Shown here: piece after piece, positions 1-10,219 of the stretch
Layout: each line of letters opens with the position of its first letter
Numbering within the stretch: position 1 is the first letter of the stretch
Source of the DNA: Adiantum capillus-veneris
Lineage: Eukaryota > Streptophyta > Polypodiopsida > Polypodiales > Pteridaceae
Direction of reading: 5' to 3'
Assembly: GCA_014529385.2 (NCBI GenBank)
Contig: CM043944.1
Coordinates: forward strand, 76,529,884-76,593,883
Length of the DNA: 64,000 nt
Program-made: the position numbers and the translations under genes
The notes under the pieces: model-generated
Database searches by the model: none
Told to the model about the DNA's origin: nothing
The model's input: the letters and a program-made list of their open reading frames with translations, nothing else

Positions 1-190
1 CCGGGTTTATCCCTTCTCTTTTCCATCATGTTAAATTCTCCCACCAAGATCCATTCCCCTTCGACATGGATGTCTTTCAGCTGTTCCCAAACTTGCTTGG
101 CTCTTTCCTTGGCTAACCAAGGACCATAAATGTTGATGATGGTGAGATGTTGTTCTGCCCATTTTATCTTAATTCCAACGTGTTCAGGGC
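1..190 (-). pseudogene. LINE (non-LTR retrotransposon) endonuclease domain fragment
   Basis: Read on the minus strand, this stretch is open and gives the pattern WILVGEFNMM-EKRRDKP, preceded by an INIYGPWL-like segment. This is the core of the apurinic-type endonuclease (exonuclease/endonuclease/phosphatase fold) found at the N-terminus of plant LINE ORF2 proteins, where the usual motif is GDFN. Here the Asp is Glu (GEFN), which would be expected to harm catalysis. The RT part would lie beyond the left window edge. No other LINE-like coding follows to the right before the TTAA-ended element at 243, so this is a fragment. Confidence 0.6.
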
Positions 191-242
191 TTGATCTGTC
201 TTTAGAGCACTTGATTTGGGGTTATATTTCGTGAGGTTATGC

Positions 243-1582
243 TTAACACTAGAATGGTAACATGACACTTTTATGTCCTTGGACACTTTTGTGTCCTGTT
301 AAGTGACCATTTTGCTTGAATTATTTGAAGAGTATGAGAATGGATTTCTAGGTGCTATATATCCACAAAGTTGCCTTATGAGCTGAAAAAAACTTAGCAT
401 TTTTTTTGGAGTATCGATCTCACCATTAACCTTACTCTTGCACAACATTTTTGAACCTAAACTGTGTGAAAAAATGGGTCCTGTTTTTGGTTTTTTTTCA
501 ATTTTTGGCAACTATACCACTCTAAACTTCATGTTTGTGAGGTTTAGATGGCTAGAGGTTAGGCCTTCATATTTCTCAACATGTTTTGATGCTTGTAGTG
601 AGAGCTAAGTGTTAAAATGAAAGTTATGACCAATTTACAAGAATTGCATAATCCTGTTTTTTGGCCAAAATTAGCACTTTTATGATTTTTTTGGGGGCTT
701 TCTTGATATCCAAATTCAATTTTGATTGTGTAAGTGTAATATATAACATAAAGCTAATCTTCCTTGAGTTTTGGGGGACCTAATATGCTATATAGCATAG
801 TATATGATGATGGTTGAGTTTTTTGATTGCTGAAGAATACGATACATTTTAGAGTAGCAAGTATAACTTTCTCAATATTGCTAGTTTCTTAGGCCAATTG
901 TGTGTATTTTGTAGGTAGTAACCATATCTAATCATAGACTACAAACTTGGCTAGATATTGAGTAGTTTCTATGGGTTTCTAGAGGTCATAATGCTAAACC
1001 CAGTTTTTTCATGTTTGCTGTATTTAGCACTTTATCATTGCCCCCAAGGTTCCAATTGTAAGAGATCCATCATCCTTTTGACATGCTCCATGGCTCCTTT
1101 TGAATCTAAAGGCCCAAAGGGAACTAAGAAAACATGTATATAGTATCTGTATTGAGTGTGACTATAGAAACTTTGATGATAGGTCCGCAGAATGGAAAAA
1201 ATGCAACTTTTTTGTACCTATTTTTTTGCCCAAAAAAAAATTAGTGAGGTAAAAGAAACCATATGTTTTGGTCACCAACCCATTGAAGTTAACGCGGCAT
1301 TTTATCTCATGTCCTATCCCCACTCTTATTTATATGCAATCAACCGTAAGAAATTGCTGTTTTGGACAAAATGCAATGGTCCATCAACTTTGGAGGCTTG
1401 TAGTGACCAAGGGATGAGAAAAATTACAAGTTTCTCATTTTTTTCCATATGTAGTAGTTATTGAACTATAAGCTCATGAAAGGATTTTTCAAAATGAGTG
1501 GATCTAATATGGTTTTGGAATTTTTTCCCAAAACCCTGAAAGGACACTTTTATGTCCTATTAGGTTACCATTCTAGTGTTAA
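243..1582. mobile_element. Non-autonomous piggyBac-type element with TTAA ends
   Basis: The two ends are perfect 19-bp inverted copies: TTAACACTAGAATGGTAAC at 243-261 and its reverse complement at 1564-1582. Each end includes the tetranucleotide TTAA, so the layout is TTAA-CACTAG...CTAGTG-TTAA. This is the arrangement of piggyBac superfamily elements, whose target duplication is TTAA. Just inside both ends lie copies of GGACACTTTTATGTCC-like sequence; the left one at about 281-296 is a perfect hairpin (GGACAC-TTTT-GTGTCC). The 1.3 kb interior is AT-rich and has no long open frame, so the element must be non-autonomous. The ends and the TTAA are seen directly; the superfamily assignment is inference. 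Confidence 0.6.
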
Positions 1583-1631
1583 AACACCCTTCTAAGGTCA
1601 TTTAAGGTCATTGATTTAAAAGATAGAGTCA

Positions 1632-2293
1632 TCAGCATTCTGCATGACGAGTTTTCCGTTTCAACACGGGATGACCGCTTCAATGAAGACCTGTTGAAGG
1701 CTCGAATGCACGAATACTGCAAGCACAAGCGTTCTGAAGTGCAAAAAGCAATAAATCATGGGTAGAACAGACCAAATTGGATGGCCAAAGAAGATTGGAA
1801 GAATGCGAAGAGAGCAGCGTGTGAGAATCCTGACAAGTGGAAGCAACAAAAGGAGGTAGCCAAAGCGTGAGTAGAGGCAGGGAGCTCGCACCACTTGGGG
1901 AGTGGCCAGTGGGCATCATTTGAGGCCGATTTTGTAAGTGTTTTCGCATTGCTCTTTGGGTTTGATAGTTTAGGGTTTAGGGGTTTTTAAATTCTAACAT
2001 AATGGATTATTTGTATGTTTTGACAGTGGTCGATGACATGACGTGACCCCACACTGTACAAGCGCGAGTACGCAGGCAAGAAGGGCTTTAACGCCCTGAT
2101 GGACATTCTAAGTTCTCGCAACGGCATGGTTAGTATTAGAGTTTACTCTTTTCTATTTGTTGTATTGTTTTGTAAATTATATGTTTATACTTACAAAAAG
2201 CTGTCTTATTGTTTTTTTTGCAAAATCCGATAGATACGCCGCTTGGACGCGATGAGACGTCTGATTAAACAACGTCAGTCTAGCCGTAGCTAG
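1632..2293 (+). pseudogene. Degenerate En/Spm-type transposase C-terminus, three exon-like blocks
   Basis: Block one (about 1632-1935) reads DDRFNEDLLKARMHEYCKHK, then RPNWMAKEDWKNAKR...NPDKWK and GSGQWASFEADF. This is the W, N..K and GS.SF pattern of plant Ptta/En/Spm transposase C-termini. It has in-frame stops near 1763 and 1868. A GTAAGT donor follows, and an acceptor TTTGACAG lies near 2026. Block two (about 2027-2127) reads PTLYKREYAGKKGFNALMD. After a second intron-like gap, block three (about 2234-2293) reads IRRLDAMRRLIKQRQ and ends in TAG. The family call rests on motif pattern only, but the CACTA terminus just downstream supports it. Confidence 0.4.
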
Positions 2294-2692
2294 ATAGCAT
2301 TAGTTTCCTTTTGTCATAGCATATGTATCATGAGGTGACGTGTATACGTCTTTTTGTAACTATTGGAAAACCATGTATATTTTCTCAATAATGAAAATGG
2401 TGTTGTAACTATTACATTTGCAAAGTTTAGCAATCGAGTGATTTTGCCTATTATGTGTACAATTGTCATTGATTTACTTTCATCAATTTACTTTTGTAGT
2501 TTTGTATCTTTATTCTACGAACAATACTATGGATGATGGAGTTAATGGTTATATTGTCTTGTGGGTGACTACTTTGGGTCTATACCTAAGCTTGCACTTT
2601 CTTTCAAAGGTAAATCTGGGCTTATCTTGGATTCATCTAGGTTTACTCTATTATTGAAACATTCAGTATAGTTGATGGGTGAATGCCTGCCA
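2294..2692. other. AT-rich non-coding stretch inside the CACTA element
   Basis: No motif, RNA gene or convincing reading frame is visible. It connects the transposase-like exons with the subterminal repeats and is probably 3' non-coding sequence of the CACTA element. Confidence 0.4.
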
Positions 2693-2699
2693 CCAAATT

Positions 2700-2970
2700 T
2701 TTTTACTCTCGGGCATCGCTATAAGCGTCGCTATATAAGGCTCTGCAGCATCGCTATGAACGTCGCTATAGGTAGCTTGTAAGCGTCGCTATGGTCGTTG
2801 CTATATATGCTGCTATATAGCGACGGCCATAGCGACGCATATAGTGATGCTTATAGCGACATTCCTGTATCGACACTATTGGCGACGGTCTTAGCGACAC
2901 CGGGGAGTATAAAAACCCAATGTATTTCTGTCGGTAACAGCGTCACAAGTACACACAACCTCTTGTAGTG
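2700..2970 (+). mobile_element. CACTA element right end: subterminal repeats and terminus
   Basis: Between about 2708 and 2910 the short unit AGCGTCGCTAT and variants occur at least eight times in both orientations. Direct copies lie on the left half (GCGTCGCTATA, CATCGCTAT) and reverse copies on the right (ATAGCGACG, TTAGCGACA). This is the subterminal repeat arrangement that binds the transposase in CACTA elements. The stretch ends at 2961-2970 with TCTTGTAGTG, the reverse complement of CACTACAAGA, a terminus common in plant CACTA elements. The matching left end is not in the window. Confidence 0.55.
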
Positions 2971-3063
2971 CTTGTGGACGATCAAGGGTTTTTGGGACGC
3001 TCTTAAGAGAAATGAAGCATAGAAGATAAAAGGGAAATGAGGATATGCGAGGCATGGTTTTGG

Positions 3064-3287
3064 TGTTACCATATACGTGTGGTAGTGATGTGTGTGAACA
3101 CACTAGGACCGCCGAGGCATTTTTTTCCTCTTTAGGAGGTTTTTTCCCCCGTGCATTGTATATATGCCCATCACTCTAGGGATATCTACCTTTCCATTGC
3201 ACACTAAGTAATATACTCTCAGTTGTGTGTCTTGAGCTTCCTTCGTCTTCTCCAAGCTGTGTGCGTTTCTCTGCAACCCTAATTCCA
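3064..3287 (+). repeat. 5' LTR of the copia element
   Basis: It starts TGTTACCATATACGTG and ends AATTCCA. It matches 7244-7469 along its whole length with scattered substitutions. It contains a TGTATATATG stretch that could serve as the TATA region. Confidence 0.85.
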
Positions 3288-3289
3288 AT

Positions 3290-3301
3290 TGGTATCAGAG
3301 C
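3290..3301 (+). promoter_or_regulatory. Primer binding site, initiator-Met tRNA type
   Basis: TGGTATCAGAGC begins two bases after the 5' LTR. It is the standard plant copia primer site complementary to the 3' end of initiator methionine tRNA. Confidence 0.85.
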
Positions 3302-3624
3302 AGGTTGCGTCCTCCCCGGCTTAGTCGCCAGCAGCTCTAGCACACGCCTGCTCACTTTCTCTGATTTTTGTGAGCCTTTGGCGAGTGTTCACAGGTCGAC
3401 AAAAAATCTCAGATTTCTGATTCGGGCTCATTTCGGCCTCCGTTTCCACTACAACCAGGTTTGTACAGGCAATTTTGTCATTTTGTTCAATTTTTTTGTC
3501 AGTACTAATTACTGCATAACATGTCCCATACAGCTTGCTGCGGGTTGTGCTATACAACACGTGCTAGTCTCACTAAGTTTCTCCTCATTTTGGGCACTTT
3601 TTACATCAGGTGCATGCATTTTCC

Positions 3625-4298
3625 ATGGCTGACAACAACACAGTTGTGTTCAAGATGTTTGCTGCTGAGGACAGATTGGATGGGGACAATTACCCTATGT
3701 GGGCTTACATGATGCAACAAGATCTTGTGTCAAAGGGCGTCTGGAATATTGTGCAGGGCATTGATGTACATCCTGGTTCTTAGCATGCATGTGATGTTGA
3801 GGATGTTGCAGGTCTTAATGCAAGGATTGCTACTATTAGAGTTGTTTTGCCTACGGCAGAAAAACCTCGTTGGGATGTAAAGGATGCGCAGGCTCATGCA
3901 TTGATTGCGTTGTCTGTGAAGCGCACCATTACTCCTCACATTCGTTCAACGAAATTTGCAAAACAGGCTTGGGATATTGTAGCAGGTCTTTATGCAAGCC
4001 GCAATGAGGCTAAAATTGCTTTGCTGCGCGTAAAGAGCTGGAATAGAAGATTATGCATGAGGAAGATGATATGGACACTTTCCTTGCTAGTGTCAAGGAT
4101 ATCAATGAGCAACTTATTTTTGCAGGTGAAGTCATTTCAGACAGTTCCCTTGTGCAGACTGTTCTTGATGCCTTACCAGATTCTTACCATACTTTTGCTA
4201 GTACTTGGAGACTTATGACCCAAGAAAATCCTGAAGTTCTCAAATTGATGCATTATGCACATTGCTGTTGCAAGAGTCACTTTCCGGAAAAAACATGA
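3625..4298 (+). pseudogene. gag: copia gag, N-terminal part
   Basis: The ATG at 3625 opens a frame reading DRLDGDNYPMWAYMMQQDL, the copia gag N-terminal pattern (L.G.NY..W...M...L). A TAG at 3781 interrupts it. The frame resumes through AHALIALSV...AWDIVAGLYASRN and shifts near 4045 into DTFLASVKDINEQLIFAGEV and LDALPDSYHTFAS, which match the UBN2 gag domain. Gag would form the virus-like particle. The ATG was chosen because it lies in the context TTCCATGGCT just upstream of the conserved motif. Confidence 0.75.
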
Positions 4299-5344
4299 CT
4301 AGGCAGCGTGCAGTTGAACGGAATTTTATTGCTTCTGAAAGAAAGGGTGGTAACAGCAATGCAGCCACTTCTTATGGTTCTGATGTGAGTGGAAAAACTT
4401 TTGTTCCTAATGCTTCTGTTGGCAACAATTTGTCTGGAAATTTTGGTCATAAGGGCAAAAAGAAGATACGTTGCCATTATTGTAAAGCTAATGATCACTT
4501 GATCAAGCAGTGTCCTAAGTTGAAGGCCAAAGAGGCTAAGAAGAAAGAGGGTGGATCCACTGCAAATACTGGTTCCACTACAAATGCAGCCATTGTTGAG
4601 TCTTTTGTGAAAGGAGAGTGTGATGCTGATGTTGATGCAGAATGGGATTTTAGTGCAGAGTGCACTTACAATCCTGCTGTCCATGATGCAGATTCACATG
4701 TGTGGTATTTCGACAGTGGTGCTACAAAGCACATTACGTCACATCATGAATTGTTCACCTCTCTTGAGTGTGTCCCTCATGGGAATTTAGTCACTTGCGC
4801 CAACAATGCCTCTTATCCGGTTCGAGGGGTTGGCAATATTGTGGTTACTGTTGCAAATGGCAGTTCTTTCACACTTCTTGATGCACTTTATGTACCTGGG
4901 ATCAAGAAGAATCTTTTGTCTATATGTGCACTTGCTAGACTTGGACTTGTAGCCAAATTTGTGGATGATAGATGTACAGTTCATGATCTCAGTTTTGGTG
5001 ATGAAATTGTTGCATCTGGCCTTTTGTGCCGTGGGCTGTATAAGATGACTTTGTATGACAAGCGTGCAAATGCAGTTGCAGATTCAAGGACTGTTTCAGA
5101 TGCAAAACTGTTGCATGCACGTTTTGGGCATCTAAATTTTTCCAGTGTGTTGCTTTTGCAAAAATCTGATATGGTTGCTTCTTTGCCGCCTCTTGAAGCA
5201 CCCGTCAAACATGTTTGTGAAGGCTGTATTTTGGGTAAGATGCAGCGTTCGAAGTTTCCAAAGGATGGTTCAGTTAGGACCACATGCAACATGACATTTA
5301 TGACACTTTGTTGCCTCTTTTCAGTGATGGAAGTTCGAATGTAA
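4262..5344 (+). pseudogene. copia gag zinc knuckle, protease and pre-integrase region
   Basis: This frame carries a CCHC zinc knuckle (CHYCKANDHLIKQCPK, near residue 72), a retropepsin active site (WYFDSGATKHIT, about residues 147-158) with the downstream LYVPGIKKNLLS motif, and the GAG-pre-integrase zinc-binding segment (LLHARFGHLNF...CEGCILGKM). Immediately after this the integrase catalytic domain should begin (D,D,E triad), but the frame runs out at 5344 and the next recognisable sequence is already the RT linker. The protease itself looks intact. Confidence 0.8.
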
Positions 5345-6432
5345 ATTCCAGTGAGGCAAATATACAGCCTATGGGGGTTTTTGAGAATGTTACAGATCAA
5401 CCTATTACGGATGCAGATGTACATGATGTACTTGATGAGGAAAGGGCTGAAAATGAGCACGCTAGAGGTATGCCAAAATGGCTGGTGCATACATTGCGTG
5501 GCAGTAAATTGGATGCACCTTTGTCTAGCCATACTTGTTCAGGCTCTCGCCATGCATCTTACGCATCAGATTGTTATGCTTTGGGTGTATCTAGCTTACA
5601 TGATGTTGAGGAACCTCTGTCTTTTGATGAAGCACATAATTCAAAAAATTGGATGGATGCTATGCAATCAAAATATGATGCACTTATAGAAAATGACACA
5701 TGGACTTTATGTGACTTGCCTCCTGGCAAAAAGGCCATTGGTACGAAGTGGGTTTACAAGTTGAAATGCAAGCCGGATGGTGAGATCGATCGCCATAAGG
5801 CTCGACTTGTTGCAAAGGGTTATGCACATAAAAAATGCATAGATTATGAAGAGACTTCTACTCCCACTTGTCATATGACTACTGTGCATTTTCTATGTGC
5901 ATTGGCAACTCATTTTGGTTGGGATATACATCAATCAGACATTGTTACTGCTTTCTTGAATGGTGACATATTTGAGGACGTTTATGTAACACAGTCTAGT
6001 GGCTTTGTCATGAAAGGACAAGAAGACAAAGTGTGCATATATAAGAAGGCTTTGTATGGGTTGAAGCAATCTCCTCGTGCTTGGTATGAGAAAGCTGACA
6101 CTCATTTGGTCAAACCAGGCTTTCGTAACAGTCCAACAGAAAGCACATTGCATGTAAAGCGTGAGGGTGATGTATATCTCATTGTGGTTCTTTACGTAGA
6201 TGATTTGTTGATCACTGGACCAAATGAGAGACATATTGCTGAATTTAAGGCTGATTTGAATGCTACTTTCAAGATGAAAGATTTGGGGATGTTGCATCAT
6301 TACTTGGGAATACAGTTTAAGCAGTGTGATGGTGGTATTGCTTTGTGTCAGAAAAGTTACATAGAGACATTGCTATGTAAGTTTGGACTTGAGGATTGCA
6401 AACCTATTGCCACTCCCATGAAACAGGTTTGA
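5284..6432 (+). pseudogene. copia reverse transcriptase
   Basis: The start overlaps the preceding frame. It contains the copia RT signatures WMDAMQSKYDALIENDTW, GTKWVYKLKCKPDGEIDRHKARLVAKGY, QSDIVTAFLNG, KALYGLKQSPRAWY and the catalytic YVDDLLITG box (YVDD at 6193-6204). It closes with LGIQF and IATPM, after which a frameshift and TGA at 6430 cut the link to RNase H. All three catalytic Asp residues are present, so the RT domain itself is well preserved. The first ~60 residues are the variable linker that normally follows integrase. Confidence 0.85.
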
Positions 6433-7168
6433 AATTGAGTCTTCATGATGTTGGCGATCCTGCAGATGTAACTCTTTACCAAACTGCTGTTGGATGCCTC
6501 ATTTATGTATGCAACACGAGGCCGGATATTCAGTTTGCAGTCTAACAGGCCAGCAGATTTATGCATAGCCCAAGGTCTAAGCATTGGCAGGATGTCAAGA
6601 GGATTTTCTGGCACTTTACATCTTGGCTTGTTTTATCCCAAGGGGGGTCATTGCCGCCAGACTTACATGCTTTTTCGGACTCAGATTGGGCTGGTTGTTT
6701 TGACACGTGAGTGTCCACAAGTGGTTTTTTGACACGTGAGTGTCCACAAGTGGTTTTTGTTTCATGCTTGGCAGTTCATGTATATCATGGTTGAGCAAGA
6801 AGCAACCTACTGTGACCACTTCTAATTGTGAGGCTGAGTACATGGCAACCTTCACAGCTACGGTTGAGTGTGTATGGCTCAGACACCTTATGGATGATTT
6901 GGGTGTTGGACAAGACACTGCCAACACTATCTACATTGACAGTTAGAGCGCATTGGCAGTTGTGAGGAGGAACCCAGTTTCTCATGCTCAGACAAAGCAC
7001 ATTGAGGTGCATTACCACTATGTCAAGGAGAGGCTCTTAGCAAGAGAGATCAGTTTGGCTTATGTGCCAACACAGGACAACCTTGCAAATCTTTTCACAA
7101 AGGCATTATCTCGTGAGAAGCTCAAAGCTTTTTGCAAAGCTTTGGGCTTACTCCCCTTTGTGGACTGA
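6433..7168 (+). pseudogene. copia RNase H and C-terminus
   Basis: Translated across frames it reads YQTAVGCLIYVCNTRPDI, SDSDWAGC, STSGFCFMLGSSCISWLSKKQ, CEAEYMA, IYIDS-SA and HIEVHYHYVKERLL, which are the copia RNase H motifs in order. Breaks are a TAA near 6542, a 28-bp tandem duplication at 6701-6757 right after the SDSDWAGC motif, and TAG at 6944. The C-terminus NLFTKALSREKLKAFCKALGL is the usual copia polyprotein end. Confidence 0.8.
6701..6757 (+). repeat. 28-29 bp tandem duplication in copia RNase H
   Basis: The segment TGACACGTGAGTGTCCACAA plus GTGGTTTTT occurs twice in a row (6701-6729 and 6730-6757) with almost no divergence, so it arose after the element inserted. It shifts the RNase H reading frame. 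Confidence 0.85.
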
Positions 7169-7233
7169 TCATGTCCTCAGGGCATGGCACTTCCCTTTAC
7201 TCATGTGCCAGCTCTCATTCATCGCATCACTCC

Positions 7234-7243
7234 AGGGGGGATT
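7234..7243 (+). promoter_or_regulatory. Polypurine tract of the copia element
   Basis: AGGGGGGATTT lies directly before the 3' LTR, as expected for the plus-strand primer. Confidence 0.75.
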
Positions 7244-7469
7244 TGTTACCATATACATGTGGTACTGATGTGTGTGAACACATTAGGACCGCCGGGGCAT
7301 TTTTTCCCTCTTTAGGAGGTTTTTCCCCCCGTGCATTGTATATATGACCATCATAGGCTAGGGCTATCTATCTTTCCATTGCACACTAAGTTATACACTC
7401 TCAGTTGTGTGCCTTGAGCTTCCTTTGTCTTCTCCAAGCTGTGTGCGTTTCTCTGCAACCCTAATTCCA
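7244..7469 (+). repeat. 3' LTR of the copia element
   Basis: It starts TGTTACCATATACATG and ends AATTCCA. It differs from the 5' LTR at roughly 15 positions plus small indels, suggesting an old insertion. Confidence 0.85.
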
Positions 7470-8295
7470 ATAGTTGGGAAGCTCTTTCATGGAAAGTAGG
7501 TTGAGAATCTTGAACAAGTTTGTGTGCTTTTGAACGGAAAGAATAAGTAGGAAATTGATAGGCTCTTGTGCTAAGAAGGAATTCTTTCTCTAAGTAGCAT
7601 TATTCGCTATTTGGCTATTAATAAGTGTATTTCACTCTCTCATATTATACGACCAAATTATACAGTGCCACATTAGCAAAGATGGAGTATTGTTTAACTT
7701 CCTAGTTTTTCAATCGATTTTTTTTTAATCAAAATTGTTTTTGATTGAAAAAACTAGTATAAAAAGTGGCAACGCTTGGTTATTTGATACAGCTTTTCCA
7801 CTTGAGTAAGTAATCAATCCTTGGAAATAACCCCCAAATGCAAGGTTCTCAATTATAGACCTCTGAGGACACCTTTCAAGATGACATATTTATGGAAACT
7901 GTTGGAGAAAAAAATGCATACGTGAAGAGGAGGATATGGCCGAATTTTAGAGCTGCTTAGATGCTCTATGGTAGATATTGATCAAGCCAGTATTCCACTA
8001 TTAGAGGGTACTAACTTTCAACGAGTCCTCTTACTTTTGCAACTTTTGTAAGATCCTTTCAATAGCAAAGTCCAGTTGGTAAAGCCTTGCAATATGTATG
8101 TGGCACTAAGTATTGCTTGTGCGTAGACAATCAAGGAAGTTGCATCTATGAGTAGGATTAGGAAAGTCCCAACCTATTGCATTTATGGATACGGTAGATA
8201 TCCTTTATGTGTGCGTGTTAAAGATAGTACGTTAAAGTGAAGAGCACTAAGGGCTAGCCTACCTCTCCTTAAGTTGCAAATCAGGTGGACGTTTG
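7470..8295. other. Non-coding stretch with one short hairpin
   Basis: No coding potential is visible. The only structure is an imperfect inverted repeat at about 7702-7757 (CTAGTTTTTCAATC and GATTGAAAAAACTAG around a T/A-rich loop), which could be a fragment of a small foldback element. Confidence 0.4.
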
Positions 8296-8797
8296 TCATG
8301 GTTTTGTACTCGAAATCGCTTGATGTACATGGAGCAAAGCCAAGTGGCGTTCTACAATCCACTCCTCAACATCTTTATCACCCGTTAACTTAGGCACTCT
8401 CTCCACGACATCAATTAGTATGATCAAATATCTTGAAACGCATCCAAGAGCAATCAATGCTCTCCTCAATGGCGGCACCAAAAGATGGAGGGGAACACAT
8501 ATGCTCATATCTAATCATACTAGCCTACACAAACCTACATCCATGTACACACAACCTCATCTTGAAATATTGCACCATAGCCACAACTTCAAACTCCCTC
8601 TCTTTCTCTCTCTTGTAACCGTTCTCTCTCTCTCTATTATTTGCGTACACTCCCCAAGTGGTCTACCATGCACATTACATCAAACATAGACAACAGAATC
8701 ACATAATTCATGAGCATGACAATGAGTATGCTTGTATATTTCCTTTTGTTTTTATGAGGCGATCTGCCATAGTGAATTTGTGGGAGCTCTCATACCA
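8296..8797 (-). pseudogene. Possible gag start and leader of a minus-strand copia element
   Basis: On the minus strand, GGTATGAGAGCTCCC at about 8783-8797 resembles the initiator-Met primer site with one change (TGGTATGAGAGC). A short leader and an ATGGCAGATCG follow. Further left, the frame 8508-8296 reads VVERVPKLTGDKDVEEWIVERHLALLHV, loosely like a gag N-terminus. The primer site is fairly clear; the gag call is weak. Confidence 0.3.
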
Positions 8798-9245
8798 TGT
8801 TGAGATGTAGAGACATAGAAGATATAAGGACAACCATGACATCATACACTCCCAATAAGTGAATCATATTGATCACAAGTTATGTATATGTAGGTGAGAC
8901 CTAGTCTAGAGTGAACTATTTATAGCTTTAACATGAACAAACGAGCACAATGATCAAGCTTGCTTACAAACAAAAAGGGATATGACAAGCTATCCTATAC
9001 AGATACGTACTATATTGACACTATCCAATGATTCTGATACAGAGTATCTAGTGGAAAAACATGGAGGCTAGCCCCTAGAACAAGCCATAGGTATAAAAAA
9101 GTCCAACGAAGCAAACATATACACCTACCACTAATAATCGTGATCATGTGTATGACCTACCACTCTTGGGGCCACTATTAAAAGGTTGCATGTGTAAAGT
9201 GCACTTAAGGGACACTCTTAGAACCCCTCTCCATCTACACATGGT
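8798..9245 (-). repeat. LTR fragment adjoining a primer site (minus strand)
   Basis: It begins TGTTGAGATGTAGAG next to the primer-like site at 8783-8797. On the minus strand it holds a good TATA box, CTATAAATAG, at about 8916-8926. The orientation of the TATA box and of the primer site agree. The outer end of this LTR could not be fixed; the right coordinate is approximate. Confidence 0.4.
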
Positions 9246-9950
9246 TCTAAATGAATTAGCCCTTGTTTAGTAAATGGTTGATTCTCGGTGTATATTTGGA
9301 CCATTGGATAAAGCTGGTTAGTGCCACATCGCAATCTAATGATGAAAAGCTTTTTTCTAAACTACTTTTTAAAGGTCATTGTGAGAGGGTGGTGACATTT
9401 GTTACCTCCCTCATTAAAAAAGAACATTGGGTATTGGTCACGCACAATCTTTCCCATCCCATTTCACTTTGTTTTCTTCTCAATTTCTACAATGCTCCAA
9501 GTGTTTTTCCATCCATCCTTTTTTAATCTTTTGGAATATATTGTAATCTAAATAGTTCATTGCCTACTTTCTTTTCAATAATATAAGACTTTATGTGACA
9601 ACAAATGTTTTAAAATGTTAGTGTCACTTCTTCTCACAAAGAACTCTCTTATAGTTATTAAATCCCTCTCAGTGCCCTTATGTATTATGTAGGCCATAGT
9701 GAACTTTCACCTTGTTCTTTATGAAATTGAACTTTCTCCAGGGGAATCTGTGATTTGTATGGTCATTATAAGTCCCTTTGGATGCGCTTAGTAGATCACT
9801 ATTTGTCTAGATTAACCTACAGAGTAGGAAGAAATATAGTCCTTGAATATACGTACAACAAAGCCAAGACAAAGGCATCGAATTGGTTGCAACCATGAAA
9901 CAAAGCCACGTAAATGAATAACCAGGGGTGATGCGAGCAATCTTAGATGA
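9246..9950. other. AT-rich stretch, nothing recognised
   Basis: Short open frames only, with no motif, repeat or RNA gene that I can support. Confidence 0.4.
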
Positions 9951-9959
9951 GGTAGCCAA

Positions 9960-10116
9960 GTTTCAGAAGGTCATTAAAGGACGTGCATGCATGTGCGTGC
10001 GCGCGTGAGAGAGAGAGAGAGAGGATCATGGACTTGCGTTAGTAAGGGTTTAAGTAGCATCAGTGTTAGTTTCCAAGGTCATTGAAGTACGTGCACGTGT
10101 GTGCGTGCGTGCGTGC

Positions 10117-10164
<48 letters not shown>

Positions 10165-10214
10165 CATGGACTTGTGTTAGTAAGGGGAAATGGGCCATTT
10201 AAGTAGCATTAGTG
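9960..10214 (+). repeat. Two-copy tandem repeat with embedded GT/GA microsatellite
   Basis: Two ~110-140 bp units follow each other. Each has the order AAGGTCATT, ACGTGCA, a GTGCGTGCG block, a GA run, GGA(T/C)CATGGACTTG, GTTAGTAAGG and AAGTAGCATNAGTGTT. The second unit has a longer GT and GA tract (about 10107-10161) and a short extra segment, so the units differ mainly in microsatellite length. Confidence 0.75.
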
Positions 10215-10219
10215 TTTGA

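Larger units (their letters stand above)
3064..7469 (+). mobile_element. Ty1/copia LTR retrotransposon, full-length but mutated
   Basis: About 225-bp LTRs flank gag, protease, RT and RNase H in copia order. The 5' LTR is followed by an initiator-Met-type primer site and the 3' LTR is preceded by a G-rich polypurine tract. The integrase catalytic core is missing: the frame passes from the integrase zinc-binding region near 5280 almost directly into the linker before RT. Nonsense and frameshift mutations break gag, RT/RNase H and the RNase H tail. No clean 5-bp target duplication is visible (TTTGG before, ATAGT or GTTGG-like sequence after). Confidence 0.85.

Noticed and set aside
3225-3632. 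135-codon ORF at the copia 5' LTR
   Set aside because: It spans the LTR, primer site and leader, which are explained by the copia element.
4981-5532. 183-codon minus-strand ORF inside copia
   Set aside because: Shadow of the protease/pre-integrase coding on the plus strand.
7244-7480. Target site duplication for the copia element
   Set aside because: TTTGG before the 5' LTR does not match ATAGT directly after the 3' LTR; a shifted GTTGG is too weak to claim.
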